NCBI RefSeq assembly: GCF_000955955.1
Contig: NZ_JYJG01000585.1
Location: forward strand, 1 to 6,173
From: Lentzea aerocolonigenes
Lineage (GTDB): Bacteria > Actinomycetota > Actinomycetes > Mycobacteriales > Pseudonocardiaceae
Length of the DNA stretch: 6,173 nucleotides
Direction: 5' to 3'
How positions within the stretch are numbered: the first letter of the stretch is position 1; every line of letters starts with the position of its first letter. The notes under the pieces were generated by a model. The model saw only the letters and a program-made list of their open reading frames with translations. It made no database searches and was not told the DNA's origin. The position numbers and the translations under genes were made by a program. Of this stretch, positions 1 through 5,328 are shown piece by piece.

Positions 1-45
1 GAAGCGGCGATGACCGGCACCGGCCCGTGTGACACCAGGGCAAGG

Positions 46-462
46 TCACTCCAGCACCGAGAAGGTGGTCAACCACCACCGCCCATCCCGATGCTCAGCC
101 CGAGCCGCAACAGCCAACGCCCTCGCCTCCCTCCGCACCGTCACCGAAATCTCGGCCACCAACCGCGACGGATGACAAATCCGAGGCGCCCGAACCATCC
201 GGGTGGTCCGAACCCGGACCAAAGCCGACAACCGGGCCACCACCGCGGGCACGGCAACCGACCGCAACACCCGAGCCGGCCGCCGCCCGTCCAGCACCTC
301 CAAAACGACCCAGATCAACCGGGCGGCATCCAGATCCGGCGGCGGAACCTCGGGCGGCGGAACCCACACCGGCCGAGGTCGAGGCCGCGGAATGGACTCC
401 AGCCCGCGAGCCACTCCGACCGGAGGCTCGTACGCGGGCAATCGACGAACAACTGGGGGCAT
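46..462 (-). CDS. DUF6459 / Rv3235-family protein
   Basis: The protein is 138 aa and of unknown function. The N-terminal third (about residues 1-45) is rich in Pro, Arg and Val and looks disordered. The C-terminal part (about residues 46-138) carries the pattern I associate with DUF6459 (Rv3235 family): a helix around LIWVVLEVLDGRRP, a middle segment with RVRTTRMVRAPRICHPSRLV, and a closing strand pair, ISVTVRR...LAVAARAEHRDGRWWLTTF. The ATG at 462 is the only plausible start, because an in-frame stop lies about ten codons upstream (490-492) and the codons between contain no start. No Shine-Dalgarno sequence is visible. At 138 aa it is shorter than Rv3235 as I remember it (about 210 aa), mainly in the variable N-terminus. 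It is transcribed away from the HAD gene across a 66-bp gap. The family is actinobacterial and has no established biochemical role. Long open frames on the opposite strand here give Pro/His/Arg-rich nonsense and are shadows. Confidence 0.8.
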   Translation of the reverse strand: MPPVVRRLPAYEPPVGVARGLESIPRPRPRPVWVPPPEVPPPDLDAARLIWVVLEVLDGRRPARVLRSVAVPAVVARLSALVRVRTTRMVRAPRICHPSRLVAEISVTVRREARALAVAARAEHRDGRWWLTTFSVLE

Positions 463-516
463 GCCGAACCAGGCGACCCACCGGCGGCATCAGGACACGA
501 ACCACACGAAAGTGGG

Positions 517-522
517 TACCGT
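517..522 (+). promoter_or_regulatory. Possible -10 box of a leaderless promoter for the HAD gene
   Basis: TACCGT fits the relaxed actinobacterial -10 pattern TANNNT. It ends exactly six bases before the GTG at 529, so transcription could begin at the start codon itself. No Shine-Dalgarno sequence lies at a useful distance from that GTG, which fits leaderless translation, a common mode in actinobacteria. No convincing -35 element is present, and TANNNT is a weak motif, so this is a suggestion only. Confidence 0.3.
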
Positions 523-528
523 CCTCAG

Positions 529-939
529 GTGCTCAAAGCCCTGGTCCTCGACTACGGCGGCGTCCTCACCGACCCAGGCGAGGACAACGCGGCCGAACCC
601 CCGCTCCTCACGGCGCTGCGCAAGGCCAAGCAACGTGGCCTCAAAACCGCCCTGCTCTCCAACGCCGACGGCTGGTGGCACCCACCCACCGCGTGGCAGG
701 GCCTGTTCGACGCCACGATCATCTCCGGCGAGGTCGGCCTGGCGAAGCCGCAACACGAGATCTACCTGCTCACCGCCGAGCAGCTGAACCTGGAACCGAG
801 CGAGTGCGTCTTCGTCGACGACCTCGCGATCAACGTCAGGGGCGCGGCGGAAGCGGGCATGGTCGGCGTCCACCATCGGTCGACCGAGTCCACCCTCGAG
901 GAGCTGGAAGTCCTGCTAGCGATCGCACTCCGCGATTGA
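529..939 (+). CDS. Short HAD-superfamily hydrolase (HAD-IA type)
   Basis: The 136-aa protein is a probable cytoplasmic phosphohydrolase with all four HAD motifs. Motif I is LDYGGVLTD with nucleophile D8. Motif II is LLSNADG, S44-N45. Motif III is GLAKP, K73. Motif IV is FVDD, D97-D98, followed by NVRGA. Only about 35 residues separate motifs I and II, so the cap is almost absent; many HAD-IA enzymes are about 200-230 aa. The usual second Asp of motif I (DxD) is G10, a variant common in the DxGGV branch of HAD-IA proteins, so loss of activity cannot be assumed. I chose the GTG at 529 because homology begins at LKALVLDYGGV. The frame is open further left to position 10, but that stretch is antisense to the DUF6459 gene and has shadow-like composition. 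Substrate unknown. Genes of this type often carry only the label 'HAD family hydrolase'. Confidence 0.85.
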   Translation: MLKALVLDYGGVLTDPGEDNAAEPPLLTALRKAKQRGLKTALLSNADGWWHPPTAWQGLFDATIISGEVGLAKPQHEIYLLTAEQLNLEPSECVFVDDLAINVRGAAEAGMVGVHHRSTESTLEELEVLLAIALRD

Positions 940-959
940 CCATTCACCCCGCAGCGTAA

Positions 960-989
960 TTGCCCGTCATTCCGTGAAGCCACTACGTT
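960..989 (+). promoter_or_regulatory. Possible sigma-70-like promoter upstream of the secreted-protein gene
   Basis: The 86-bp gap after the HAD gene is noticeably more AT-rich than its surroundings. It contains TTGCCC (960-965) and, 18 bases later, TACGTT (984-989), a weak -35/-10 pair in the right place for the ATG at 1026. Small inverted repeats lie around it: TTGCCC (960-965) with GGGCAA (995-1000), and TTCGA (988-992) with TCGAA (1005-1009). These could be operator half-sites or chance. No terminator-like hairpin for the HAD gene was seen. Confidence 0.25.
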
Positions 990-1025
990 CGATTGGGCAA
1001 GTAGTCGAATGCATAGGGGCGGAAA

Positions 1026-1331
1026 ATGCGAAGAATTGTCGCTTGTGTTGCAGCAGCAATTGCAGCCACGGCAATTGCAGTACCCGCGCAGGCGCAGGGG
1101 CCGCGCGATTGTTATGACGAGTACCAGCGCAACGGGCGCAGCGTCGAGGTCTTCTGCGACTACGGCGGCCCCGGCCGGTTCCAGGCCGTCGCGCACTGTT
1201 CCAACGGGCTGGGGTTCTACTGGGACCAGTTCGGCACCGTCGGCCGGGTCAGGGGCGAGTCGTCGTTCGCGGAGTGCACGTCACTGCTCGGCAACCCGCA
1301 GATCAACGACTATCACGTCCGCTGGCTCTGA
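1026..1331 (+). CDS. Small secreted protein with four cysteines after the signal peptide
   Basis: The 101-aa protein has a clear Sec signal peptide: basic start MRR, a hydrophobic Ala/Ile/Val core over about residues 4-19, then VPAQAQG with an AxA site predicting cleavage after A23. The mature part, about 78 aa, has four cysteines (C29, C44, C58, C84), enough for two disulfides, plus several aromatics and Gly-rich turns (DYGGPGRF, NGLGFYWDQFG). I do not recognise a named family. Small extracellular proteins of this build are frequent in soil actinomycetes and mostly uncharacterised. The ATG at 1026 follows an AGGGGCGGAAA stretch (1015-1025) that can serve as a ribosome-binding site. The signal-peptide codons are less GC-rich than the rest. 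The gene's last 19 bp overlap the end of the convergent methyltransferase gene. It could be an enzyme inhibitor, a binding protein or a cell-wall protein; the sequence does not decide. Confidence 0.8.
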   Translation: MRRIVACVAAAIAATAIAVPAQAQGPRDCYDEYQRNGRSVEVFCDYGGPGRFQAVAHCSNGLGFYWDQFGTVGRVRGESSFAECTSLLGNPQINDYHVRWL

Positions 1332-2098
1332 GCCCGGCGCACCAGTTCGAAGCAGAGCACGGCGGCCGCTGAGGCCACGTTCAGCGATTCCACACCCGCT
1401 GCCATCGGAATCGAGATCCACGACGTGATGTGCGGGCGGACGTCGTCGGTGATTCCGGAGGTTTCGCTGCCGAGCACGAAAGCAGCGCGGCCGCCGAAGG
1501 AAGCGGAATAAAGCGTGTCGGAGGCGTGGGAATCCAGCGCGTAAAGCGGGAAACCGGACGCGCGCAACAAAGCCGAGGCCTCCGCCGCGGTGCCGCAGCG
1601 CAGCACGGGCGCGCGGAAAGCCACCCCGGCGGAGGCCTTGACCACCAGGGGATCGATCGAGGCGACGCCTCGGCGCGGGACGACGATGCCGTCGATTCCG
1701 GCGGCGGTCGCGGTGCGCAGGATCATGCCGACGTTCGCGGGCGTGGTGATGCCGTCCAGCACCAGCACCGACCGCAACGAGCCCGACTCCAGAGCCAGGT
1801 CCAGCGGCTTCATGCGCGGCGCGACCACGTCGGCGAGCACGCCCTGGTCCTGCTTTCCGTTGCCCGCCAGCACCTTGACGCGCTGGGCGGTCGCCCGCTG
1901 CACCGCGACGCCACGGGAACGGGCCGCGTCGAGGATCTCGCGCGCCGCCGGGCCGCGGGCCGTGTCGGCGAGCACCACCTTGTCCACCGACAGCGCCGGG
2001 TCGTCCAGCGCCTCCAGCACTGGCTTGCGGCCATAAACGGTGACAAAGCGGTCCTTGGGCGAGATCTCCACGGAGAAGAGGGTGACAGAAGCGAGCAC
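1313..2098 (-). CDS. TrmH/SpoU-family RNA 2'-O-methyltransferase
   Basis: This 261-aa SPOUT methyltransferase probably transfers a methyl group from S-adenosylmethionine to a ribose 2'-OH in rRNA or tRNA. The N-terminal substrate-binding domain begins at about residue 21 (VYGRKPVLEAL). The C-terminal knotted domain carries the three family motifs. Motif 1 is TTPANVGMILRTA, with N122 and the conserved R128. Motif 2 is VLGSETSGI (208-216, E212). Motif 3 is IPM...ESLNVASAAAV (230-247, S238-L-N240), which forms the SAM-binding knot. Length and layout match the RlmB-like group, but the target nucleotide cannot be assigned; thiostrepton-resistance methyltransferases share this fold. I kept the GTG at 2098. 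A second in-frame GTG at 2071 would give a 252-aa protein and leave the domain intact, and neither has a clear Shine-Dalgarno sequence. The gene diverges from the kinase operon. The open frame on the opposite strand (1430-2167) is a shadow. Confidence 0.92.
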   Translation of the reverse strand: MLASVTLFSVEISPKDRFVTVYGRKPVLEALDDPALSVDKVVLADTARGPAAREILDAARSRGVAVQRATAQRVKVLAGNGKQDQGVLADVVAPRMKPLDLALESGSLRSVLVLDGITTPANVGMILRTATAAGIDGIVVPRRGVASIDPLVVKASAGVAFRAPVLRCGTAAEASALLRASGFPLYALDSHASDTLYSASFGGRAAFVLGSETSGITDDVRPHITSWISIPMAAGVESLNVASAAAVLCFELVRRAQSQRT

Positions 2099-2153
2099 GG
2101 CAGGCTCAAACGGGTGAAGAGCGCGACTAGAGCCGTTCGGCCCTTGTGCTTTG

Positions 2154-2172
2154 GATCATATGAATGATGATC
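2154..2172. promoter_or_regulatory. Inverted repeat GATCAT-N7-ATGATC in a divergent promoter region
   Basis: Two perfect 6-bp arms (2154-2159 and 2167-2172) flank seven bases in an AT-rich patch between the leftward methyltransferase gene and the rightward operon. Size and placement suit a dimeric repressor or activator site. The repeat ends five bases before the ATG at 2178. A weak promoter can be drawn here as TTGTGC (2144-2149) and GATGAT (2166-2171), which would place transcription start at about 2178, so a bound protein would cover the -10 element. If the kinase really starts at 2160 or 2151, the repeat lies mostly inside coding sequence and this reading weakens. Confidence 0.35.
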
Positions 2173-2177
2173 GTCAC

Positions 2178-2843
2178 ATGACGGCAGGTATGCGCAGCGT
2201 CGCGCAACGTCAACATCTCGCGAGCGGCCAGGACTCGGACGTGTTCATCCGGTCCGACGGCTTGCTCGTCAAGCGCACGCGCACGGGCCGTGACCTGCGA
2301 CGCGAGGCCGAGATGATGTCGTACTTGAGCGGCCACGGCATCCCCGTCCCGCGCGTGTACGAGGCGACAGAAGAAGAGCTCGTCATGCAGTACGTGCCCG
2401 GCCCGCGGATGTCCGAGGAGATCGGCCGCAAGCCGTGGCTCGCCGGCGGCCTGGGCAAGGACCTCGCCGACCTGCACCACCGCTTGGACGCGATCCAAGC
2501 CCCCGACTTCCTCAGCGGCGAGGGCAACCTCCTGCACCTCGACCTGCACCCCGGCAACGTCGTCCTCGGCCCGGAAGGTCCCGTGGTCCTGGACTGGGCA
2601 TCGGCCACGAAAGGCGACCGCAGGCTCGACGTCGCGCTGAGCTGGGTCTCGCTCGCCGTCGCCCGCCTCGCGCCGGTCAAGAAGCTCACGCGCTGGCGGT
2701 TCCTCAAGTCGTTCATGGCCAACGTCGACCCGAAGGCGATCGACGCGATCCCGGAAGCCGCGCGCATCCGGCTCGAACGCCACGACCGCGACCCGATCGA
2801 ACGTGCCGCACTTGAGAAGTTGATGGATCGAAAACGCCACTAG
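2178..2843 (+). CDS. APH-fold phosphotransferase (small aminoglycoside-phosphotransferase-like kinase)
   Basis: The protein is 221 aa from the ATG at 2178. A small kinase N-lobe has a short loop at GQDSDVF (17-23), a candidate ATP-binding lysine in LLVKR (K32), and a helix with glutamates (REAEMM) that could pair with it. The catalytic loop is HLDLHPGN (H120, D122, N127), the Brenner motif of the APH/choline-kinase superfamily. Metal-binding D139 lies in VVLDWA. The protein is shorter than true aminoglycoside kinases (about 260-300 aa), and the usual C-terminal substrate lobe is small, so antibiotic resistance should not be inferred. A small-molecule or homoserine/fructosamine-like substrate is equally possible. 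The start is uncertain: TTG 2151, ATG 2160 and ATG 2190 share the frame. I prefer 2178 because the upstream bases look like promoter DNA and homology starts near LASGQDSDVF. It is the first gene of a four-gene run; the next gene begins 10 bp after its stop. Confidence 0.85.
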   Translation: MTAGMRSVAQRQHLASGQDSDVFIRSDGLLVKRTRTGRDLRREAEMMSYLSGHGIPVPRVYEATEEELVMQYVPGPRMSEEIGRKPWLAGGLGKDLADLHHRLDAIQAPDFLSGEGNLLHLDLHPGNVVLGPEGPVVLDWASATKGDRRLDVALSWVSLAVARLAPVKKLTRWRFLKSFMANVDPKAIDAIPEAARIRLERHDRDPIERAALEKLMDRKRH

Positions 2844-2853
2844 GCTGGGCGGT

Positions 2854-4245
2854 ATGCCGGACCGACTGTCAGCGCTGGACGCCTCGTTCCTGTACCTGGA
2901 GGACTCCACGACGCCGATGCACGTCGGCGGCGTCGCGATCTTCCGACGGCCCAAGGCGGGATTCGACTACGACAAGCTCGTCGACCTGATCGAGCAGCGC
3001 CTGAGCCTCGTGCCGCGCTACCGGCAGAAGGTCGTGCACGTGCCGGGCCGCATCGCGCGCCCGGTCTGGGTCGACGACCCGGACTTCGACGTCACGTACC
3101 ACGTGCGCAGGTCAGCGCTGCCCAAGCCGGGCAACGAGACCCAGCTGAACGACCTGATCGCGCGCCTGATGTCGCGCCCGCTCGACCACTCCCGCCCGCT
3201 GTGGGAGATCTACCTGGTCGAGGGCCTCGACAAGAACCAGACCGCGGTCATCACCAAGACCCACCAGGCCATGATCGACGGCATCGCGTCGCTGGAGATC
3301 GGCCAGGTCATGCTGGACGTGTCGCCGACGCCGCGCACCAACGTCGAGAACCTCTGGATGCCGCAGCCAGAGCCCAGCGCGCTGCAACTCGTGGCCGACG
3401 CGGTCACCGACATCGTGCACAGCCCCGGCGAGCTCGTGGAGAACGTCCGCAGCGCCGCCCTGGACACCGTCGCCACCGTCGAGAAGGTGTTCAACGCCTT
3501 CGGTGCCGTGGCCGCCGCCGTCCGCACGGCAGCGACACCGGCGCCCGGCACCCCGCTGAACGTCCGCATCACCTCGCCGCAGCGCCGTTTCGCCGTCGCG
3601 CGCGCCCAGCTCGACGACCTGCGAGCCATCCGCAAGACGCACGGCGGCACCGTCAACGACGTGGTGCTCGCGGCGTTGTCCGGTGCGCTGCGCAACTGGC
3701 TGCTCAGCCGCGGCGAGAACGTCACCGGCAGCACCACGATCCGTGCGATGGCGCCTCTCAGCGTCAGGGAGGCCGACCCGGACTCGGGCAACAACGTGTC
3801 GGCGTACCTCGTGGACCTCCCGGTCGGCGAACCGAACCCGGTCGTGCGCCTGCACCACGTCTCGCACGCGATGCGCGCGCACAAGGAGTCCGGTCAGTCC
3901 GTGGCCGCCGACGCGCTGGTGAAGGTCTCCGGCTTCGCACCGCCGACGCTGCACGCACTGGGCGCGCGGGCGGCTTCGTCGTTCTCGCGCCGGTTGTTCA
4001 ACGTGATTGTCACGAATGTTCCCGGCCCTCAGGTGCCGTTGTACGCCGCGGGCGCGAGAATGACCGAGATCTTCCCGGTCGTCCCGCTCGCCAAGAACCA
4101 GGCGCTGGCCATCGGGGTGACGTCGTACGACGGCGGTGTTTACTTCGGGCTGAACGGCGACCGCGACGCCATGTCCGATGTGGACGTTCTCGCGACCATG
4201 GTCGAGGAGTCGGTGGAGGAACTGATGGGGACGGCGAGCGCATGA
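2854..4245 (+). CDS. WS/DGAT-family O-acyltransferase with altered HHxxxDG motif
   Basis: The 463-aa protein belongs to the wax ester synthase/diacylglycerol acyltransferase family, whose members esterify fatty alcohols or diacylglycerol with acyl-CoA, usually at the membrane or lipid-droplet surface. Family landmarks appear in order: the start RLSALDASFLYLED, then MHVGGVAIF; the PLW motif in SRPLWEIYLVEGL (115-117); the active-site region KTHQAMIDG; the ND motif in TVNDVVLAALSGALR (268-269); and the late TNVPGP motif (387-391). Length is typical (about 450-480 aa). The notable point is the active site. The canonical HHxxxDG reads H137-Q138-A-M-I-D142-G143, so the second His, reported as the more important one in the Acinetobacter enzyme, is Gln. 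The codons are CAC CAG (3262-3267) in otherwise clean sequence. Activity may be altered or lost, or the branch may use other chemistry. The start ATG 2854 follows AGGCTGGGCGG. Its stop overlaps the next start (ATGA). Confidence 0.93.
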   Translation: MPDRLSALDASFLYLEDSTTPMHVGGVAIFRRPKAGFDYDKLVDLIEQRLSLVPRYRQKVVHVPGRIARPVWVDDPDFDVTYHVRRSALPKPGNETQLNDLIARLMSRPLDHSRPLWEIYLVEGLDKNQTAVITKTHQAMIDGIASLEIGQVMLDVSPTPRTNVENLWMPQPEPSALQLVADAVTDIVHSPGELVENVRSAALDTVATVEKVFNAFGAVAAAVRTAATPAPGTPLNVRITSPQRRFAVARAQLDDLRAIRKTHGGTVNDVVLAALSGALRNWLLSRGENVTGSTTIRAMAPLSVREADPDSGNNVSAYLVDLPVGEPNPVVRLHHVSHAMRAHKESGQSVAADALVKVSGFAPPTLHALGARAASSFSRRLFNVIVTNVPGPQVPLYAAGARMTEIFPVVPLAKNQALAIGVTSYDGGVYFGLNGDRDAMSDVDVLATMVEESVEELMGTASA

Positions 4246-4733
4246 GGGTCTACATCCCGGCGACGGTGTCGATGCTGCGCACGTTCGTCGACAGCGGCGA
4301 ACTCACTCCGATCGGCGGCACCGCTTTCGCGCTGACGCCGGCACTGCGCGAGTCCTACGCGGCGGGCGACACGGAGGAGCTGGAGTACGCCGCGATGCTG
4401 GACGCCGCGCGGGCTTCGCTGCGGCTGCTGGCAGGCGACGAGAAGGCGGAACCACGCCGCGCGGTGGTCGCCGTCGACATGGACGACGTGACGCTGCGCC
4501 CCGATCTGGACTACTCGGTGGTGAAGGTCGTGGGCTCGGCCACGATGAAGGACGTCGCCTCCGTGCACCTCGACACCGCCGAGGCCGAGGACGACGTGCG
4601 CGCGGCCGCCGACGTGGTGGACGCGGCGGACCTGGGCGATCCGGACGCCGAGTTCACCCTGGGCAGCGCGGAGGACCACGAGCTCGCCTGGTACGCGCCG
4701 CAGGAGCTCCCGTTCGTGCTGGAGCTGATGTGA
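4242..4733 (+). CDS. DUF6912 family protein
   Basis: The 163-aa acidic protein begins MRVYIPATVSMLRTFV and continues with SGELTPIGGTAFALTPALRE, the N-terminal signature I associate with actinobacterial DUF6912; Rv3231c of M. tuberculosis is, from memory, a member. The middle contains a helix of the ELEYAAMLDAARASLRLL type. The strand RRAVVAVDMDDVTLRP follows, and the C-terminus is rich in Asp/Glu and Ala, ending in HELAWYAPQELPFVLELM. There is no signal peptide, membrane segment or recognisable catalytic motif, so it is probably cytoplasmic. Function unknown. The ATG at 4242 overlaps the acyltransferase stop by 4 bp, and GGCGAG (4233-4238) lies just upstream as a ribosome-binding site. Its stop overlaps the GTG of the next gene, so it is likely translationally coupled on both sides. 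A longer open frame runs from 3201, but it is a shadow inside the acyltransferase until 4242. Confidence 0.88.
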   Translation: MRVYIPATVSMLRTFVDSGELTPIGGTAFALTPALRESYAAGDTEELEYAAMLDAARASLRLLAGDEKAEPRRAVVAVDMDDVTLRPDLDYSVVKVVGSATMKDVASVHLDTAEAEDDVRAAADVVDAADLGDPDAEFTLGSAEDHELAWYAPQELPFVLELM

Positions 4734-5149
4734 GCGACTTCAACGCGAAGATCATCGAGGAGTTCCGGGCGAACGAAGGCCGCGTCGGCGGCCCCTTCGC
4801 CGGAGCCCCGATCGTGCTGGTCCACCACCGCGGCCGCAGGACCGGCAAGGAAAGCGTCGCGCCGATGATGTACCTGCCGCACGAGACGGACGCCGACGTC
4901 ATCTACGTCTTCGCGTCCAAGGGCGGTGCGCCGGAGAACCCGGCCTGGTACTACAACCTCACCGCGGCCGGTCAGGGCACCGTCGAACGCGGTACCGAGA
5001 CCTACGCCGTCAGCGTTCGTGAGCTCACCGGCAGCGAGCGTGATCAGCGCTACGACCAGCAGGCCGGCCTGTACTCCGGTTTCGCCGACTACGCGAAGAA
5101 GACCGCCGGCATCCGCACCATCCCGGTGCTGGAGCTCACCCGCGCCTAG
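4730..5149 (+). CDS. Deazaflavin (F420)-dependent nitroreductase-family protein
   Basis: The 139-aa protein belongs to the nitroreductase/deazaflavin-dependent oxidoreductase family (Ddn-like, former DUF385, split beta-barrel fold). Members use reduced coenzyme F420 to reduce quinones or other substrates, often near the membrane. Supporting segments are FNAKIIEEFRANEGRVGGPF at the start; the phosphate-binding GRRTGKE (35-41) followed by APMMYL; VFASKGGAPENPAWYYNL (60-77), the most typical family stretch; and Y108-D109-QQAGLY near the C-terminus. Length matches the usual 130-150 aa. The GTG at 4730 overlaps the preceding stop (GTGA), with GGAG (4721-4724) five bases upstream as a good ribosome-binding site. 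It is the last gene of the operon. F420 use is inferred from the family; no cofactor genes lie in the window. The 55 bp between its stop and the IS contain a CCCGGCCGGG palindrome (5178-5187) but no clear terminator. Confidence 0.92.
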   Translation: MSDFNAKIIEEFRANEGRVGGPFAGAPIVLVHHRGRRTGKESVAPMMYLPHETDADVIYVFASKGGAPENPAWYYNLTAAGQGTVERGTETYAVSVRELTGSERDQRYDQQAGLYSGFADYAKKTAGIRTIPVLELTRA

Positions 5150-5204
5150 CCCGATGGGCGCGCACCACACACACGGGCCCGGCCGGGTTCCCCCAATTTC
5201 AAGA

Positions 5205-5208
5205 CTAG
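5205..5208. repeat. Left target-site copy, CTAG
   Basis: CTAG lies directly outside the left terminal inverted repeat and matches CTAG at 6158-6161. IS701-family elements are known for 4-bp duplications of the form YTAR, which CTAG fits. Because CTAG is its own reverse complement, it could also be read as part of a longer 18-bp inverted repeat. Confidence 0.75.
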
Positions 5209-5222
5209 CTTGAGTTTTAACC
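5209..5222 (+). repeat. Left terminal inverted repeat of the IS
   Basis: CTTGAGTTTTAACC is perfectly complementary to 6144-6157. Adding the CTAG target copies extends the match to 18 bp, and one more base pair outside (A5204/T6162) also matches, probably by chance. Confidence 0.92.
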
Positions 5223-5244
5223 TCTGAGAGACTGGGCCAGACCC

Positions 5245-5327
5245 TGGTTGATCATGAGTGAAGCCCTTGGTTGATCATTCTTCTTGTCTAGGGAAGAAGA
5301 TCGTCACCAAGGGCTTCAGTTGATCAG
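5245..5327 (+). repeat. Repeated TTGATCA boxes in the IS leader
   Basis: TGGTTGATCAT occurs at 5245-5255 and again at 5268-5278, 23 bp apart. A third, shorter copy, AGTTGATCAG, lies at 5318-5327 just before the transposase start; the shared core is GTTGATCA. Repeats this close to an IS end could be transposase-binding or regulatory sites. The second copy lies in the left arm of the hairpin at 5260-5317. Confidence 0.6.
5260..5317 (+). other. Long imperfect hairpin ahead of the transposase start
   Basis: GAAGCCCTTGGT (5260-5271) pairs with ACCAAGGGCTTC (5306-5317), a 12-bp perfect outer stem. Further in, GATC (5273-5276) pairs with GATC (5299-5302). TTCTTCTT (5278-5285) then pairs with GGGAAGAA (5291-5298), including two G-U pairs, around a 5-base loop. 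About 24 pairs form with only a small internal loop and one bulge. The hairpin ends 11 bases before the GTG at 5329. It has no U-tract, so it is not a standard terminator. It could limit transposase expression from read-through transcripts, or be a protein-binding site. Confidence 0.65.
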
Positions 5328-5328
5328 T

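Noticed and set aside
10..528. N-terminal extension of the HAD gene back to position 10
   Set aside because: The added 173 residues are Pro/Arg/His-rich and lie antisense to the DUF6459 gene; HAD homology starts at the GTG at 529.
1056..1080. Direct repeat GCAATTGCAG (1056-1065 and 1071-1080)
   Set aside because: It lies in the signal-peptide codons and encodes a repeated Ala-Ile-Ala pattern; most simply explained by the hydrophobic core, not by a DNA site.
1430..2167. A 245-residue open frame opposite the RNA methyltransferase gene
   Set aside because: Its composition (Arg, Gly, Ala, His, Gln-rich, no domain) is a typical high-GC antisense shadow. The leftward gene has all three SPOUT motifs.
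2178..2843. Aminoglycoside resistance gene
   Set aside because: Only the general APH-fold catalytic motifs are present, and the protein is short. Many small actinobacterial kinases of this fold have no link to resistance.
3112..3954. A 280-residue leftward open frame inside the acyltransferase gene
   Set aside because: It is low-complexity Arg/Val/Asp/His-rich sequence with no motifs, fully covered by a clear WS/DGAT protein on the other strand.
5178..5187. CCCGGCCGGG palindrome after the operon as a transcription terminator
   Set aside because: It has almost no room for a loop (stem of about three pairs if folded) and no T-run follows; it reads as a chance GC palindrome.
5245..5327. CRISPR-like array from the repeated TTGATCA boxes
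   Set aside because: The boxes are only 8-11 bp, spacing is uneven (23 and about 50 bp), one is part of a hairpin, and all lie inside the IS leader.
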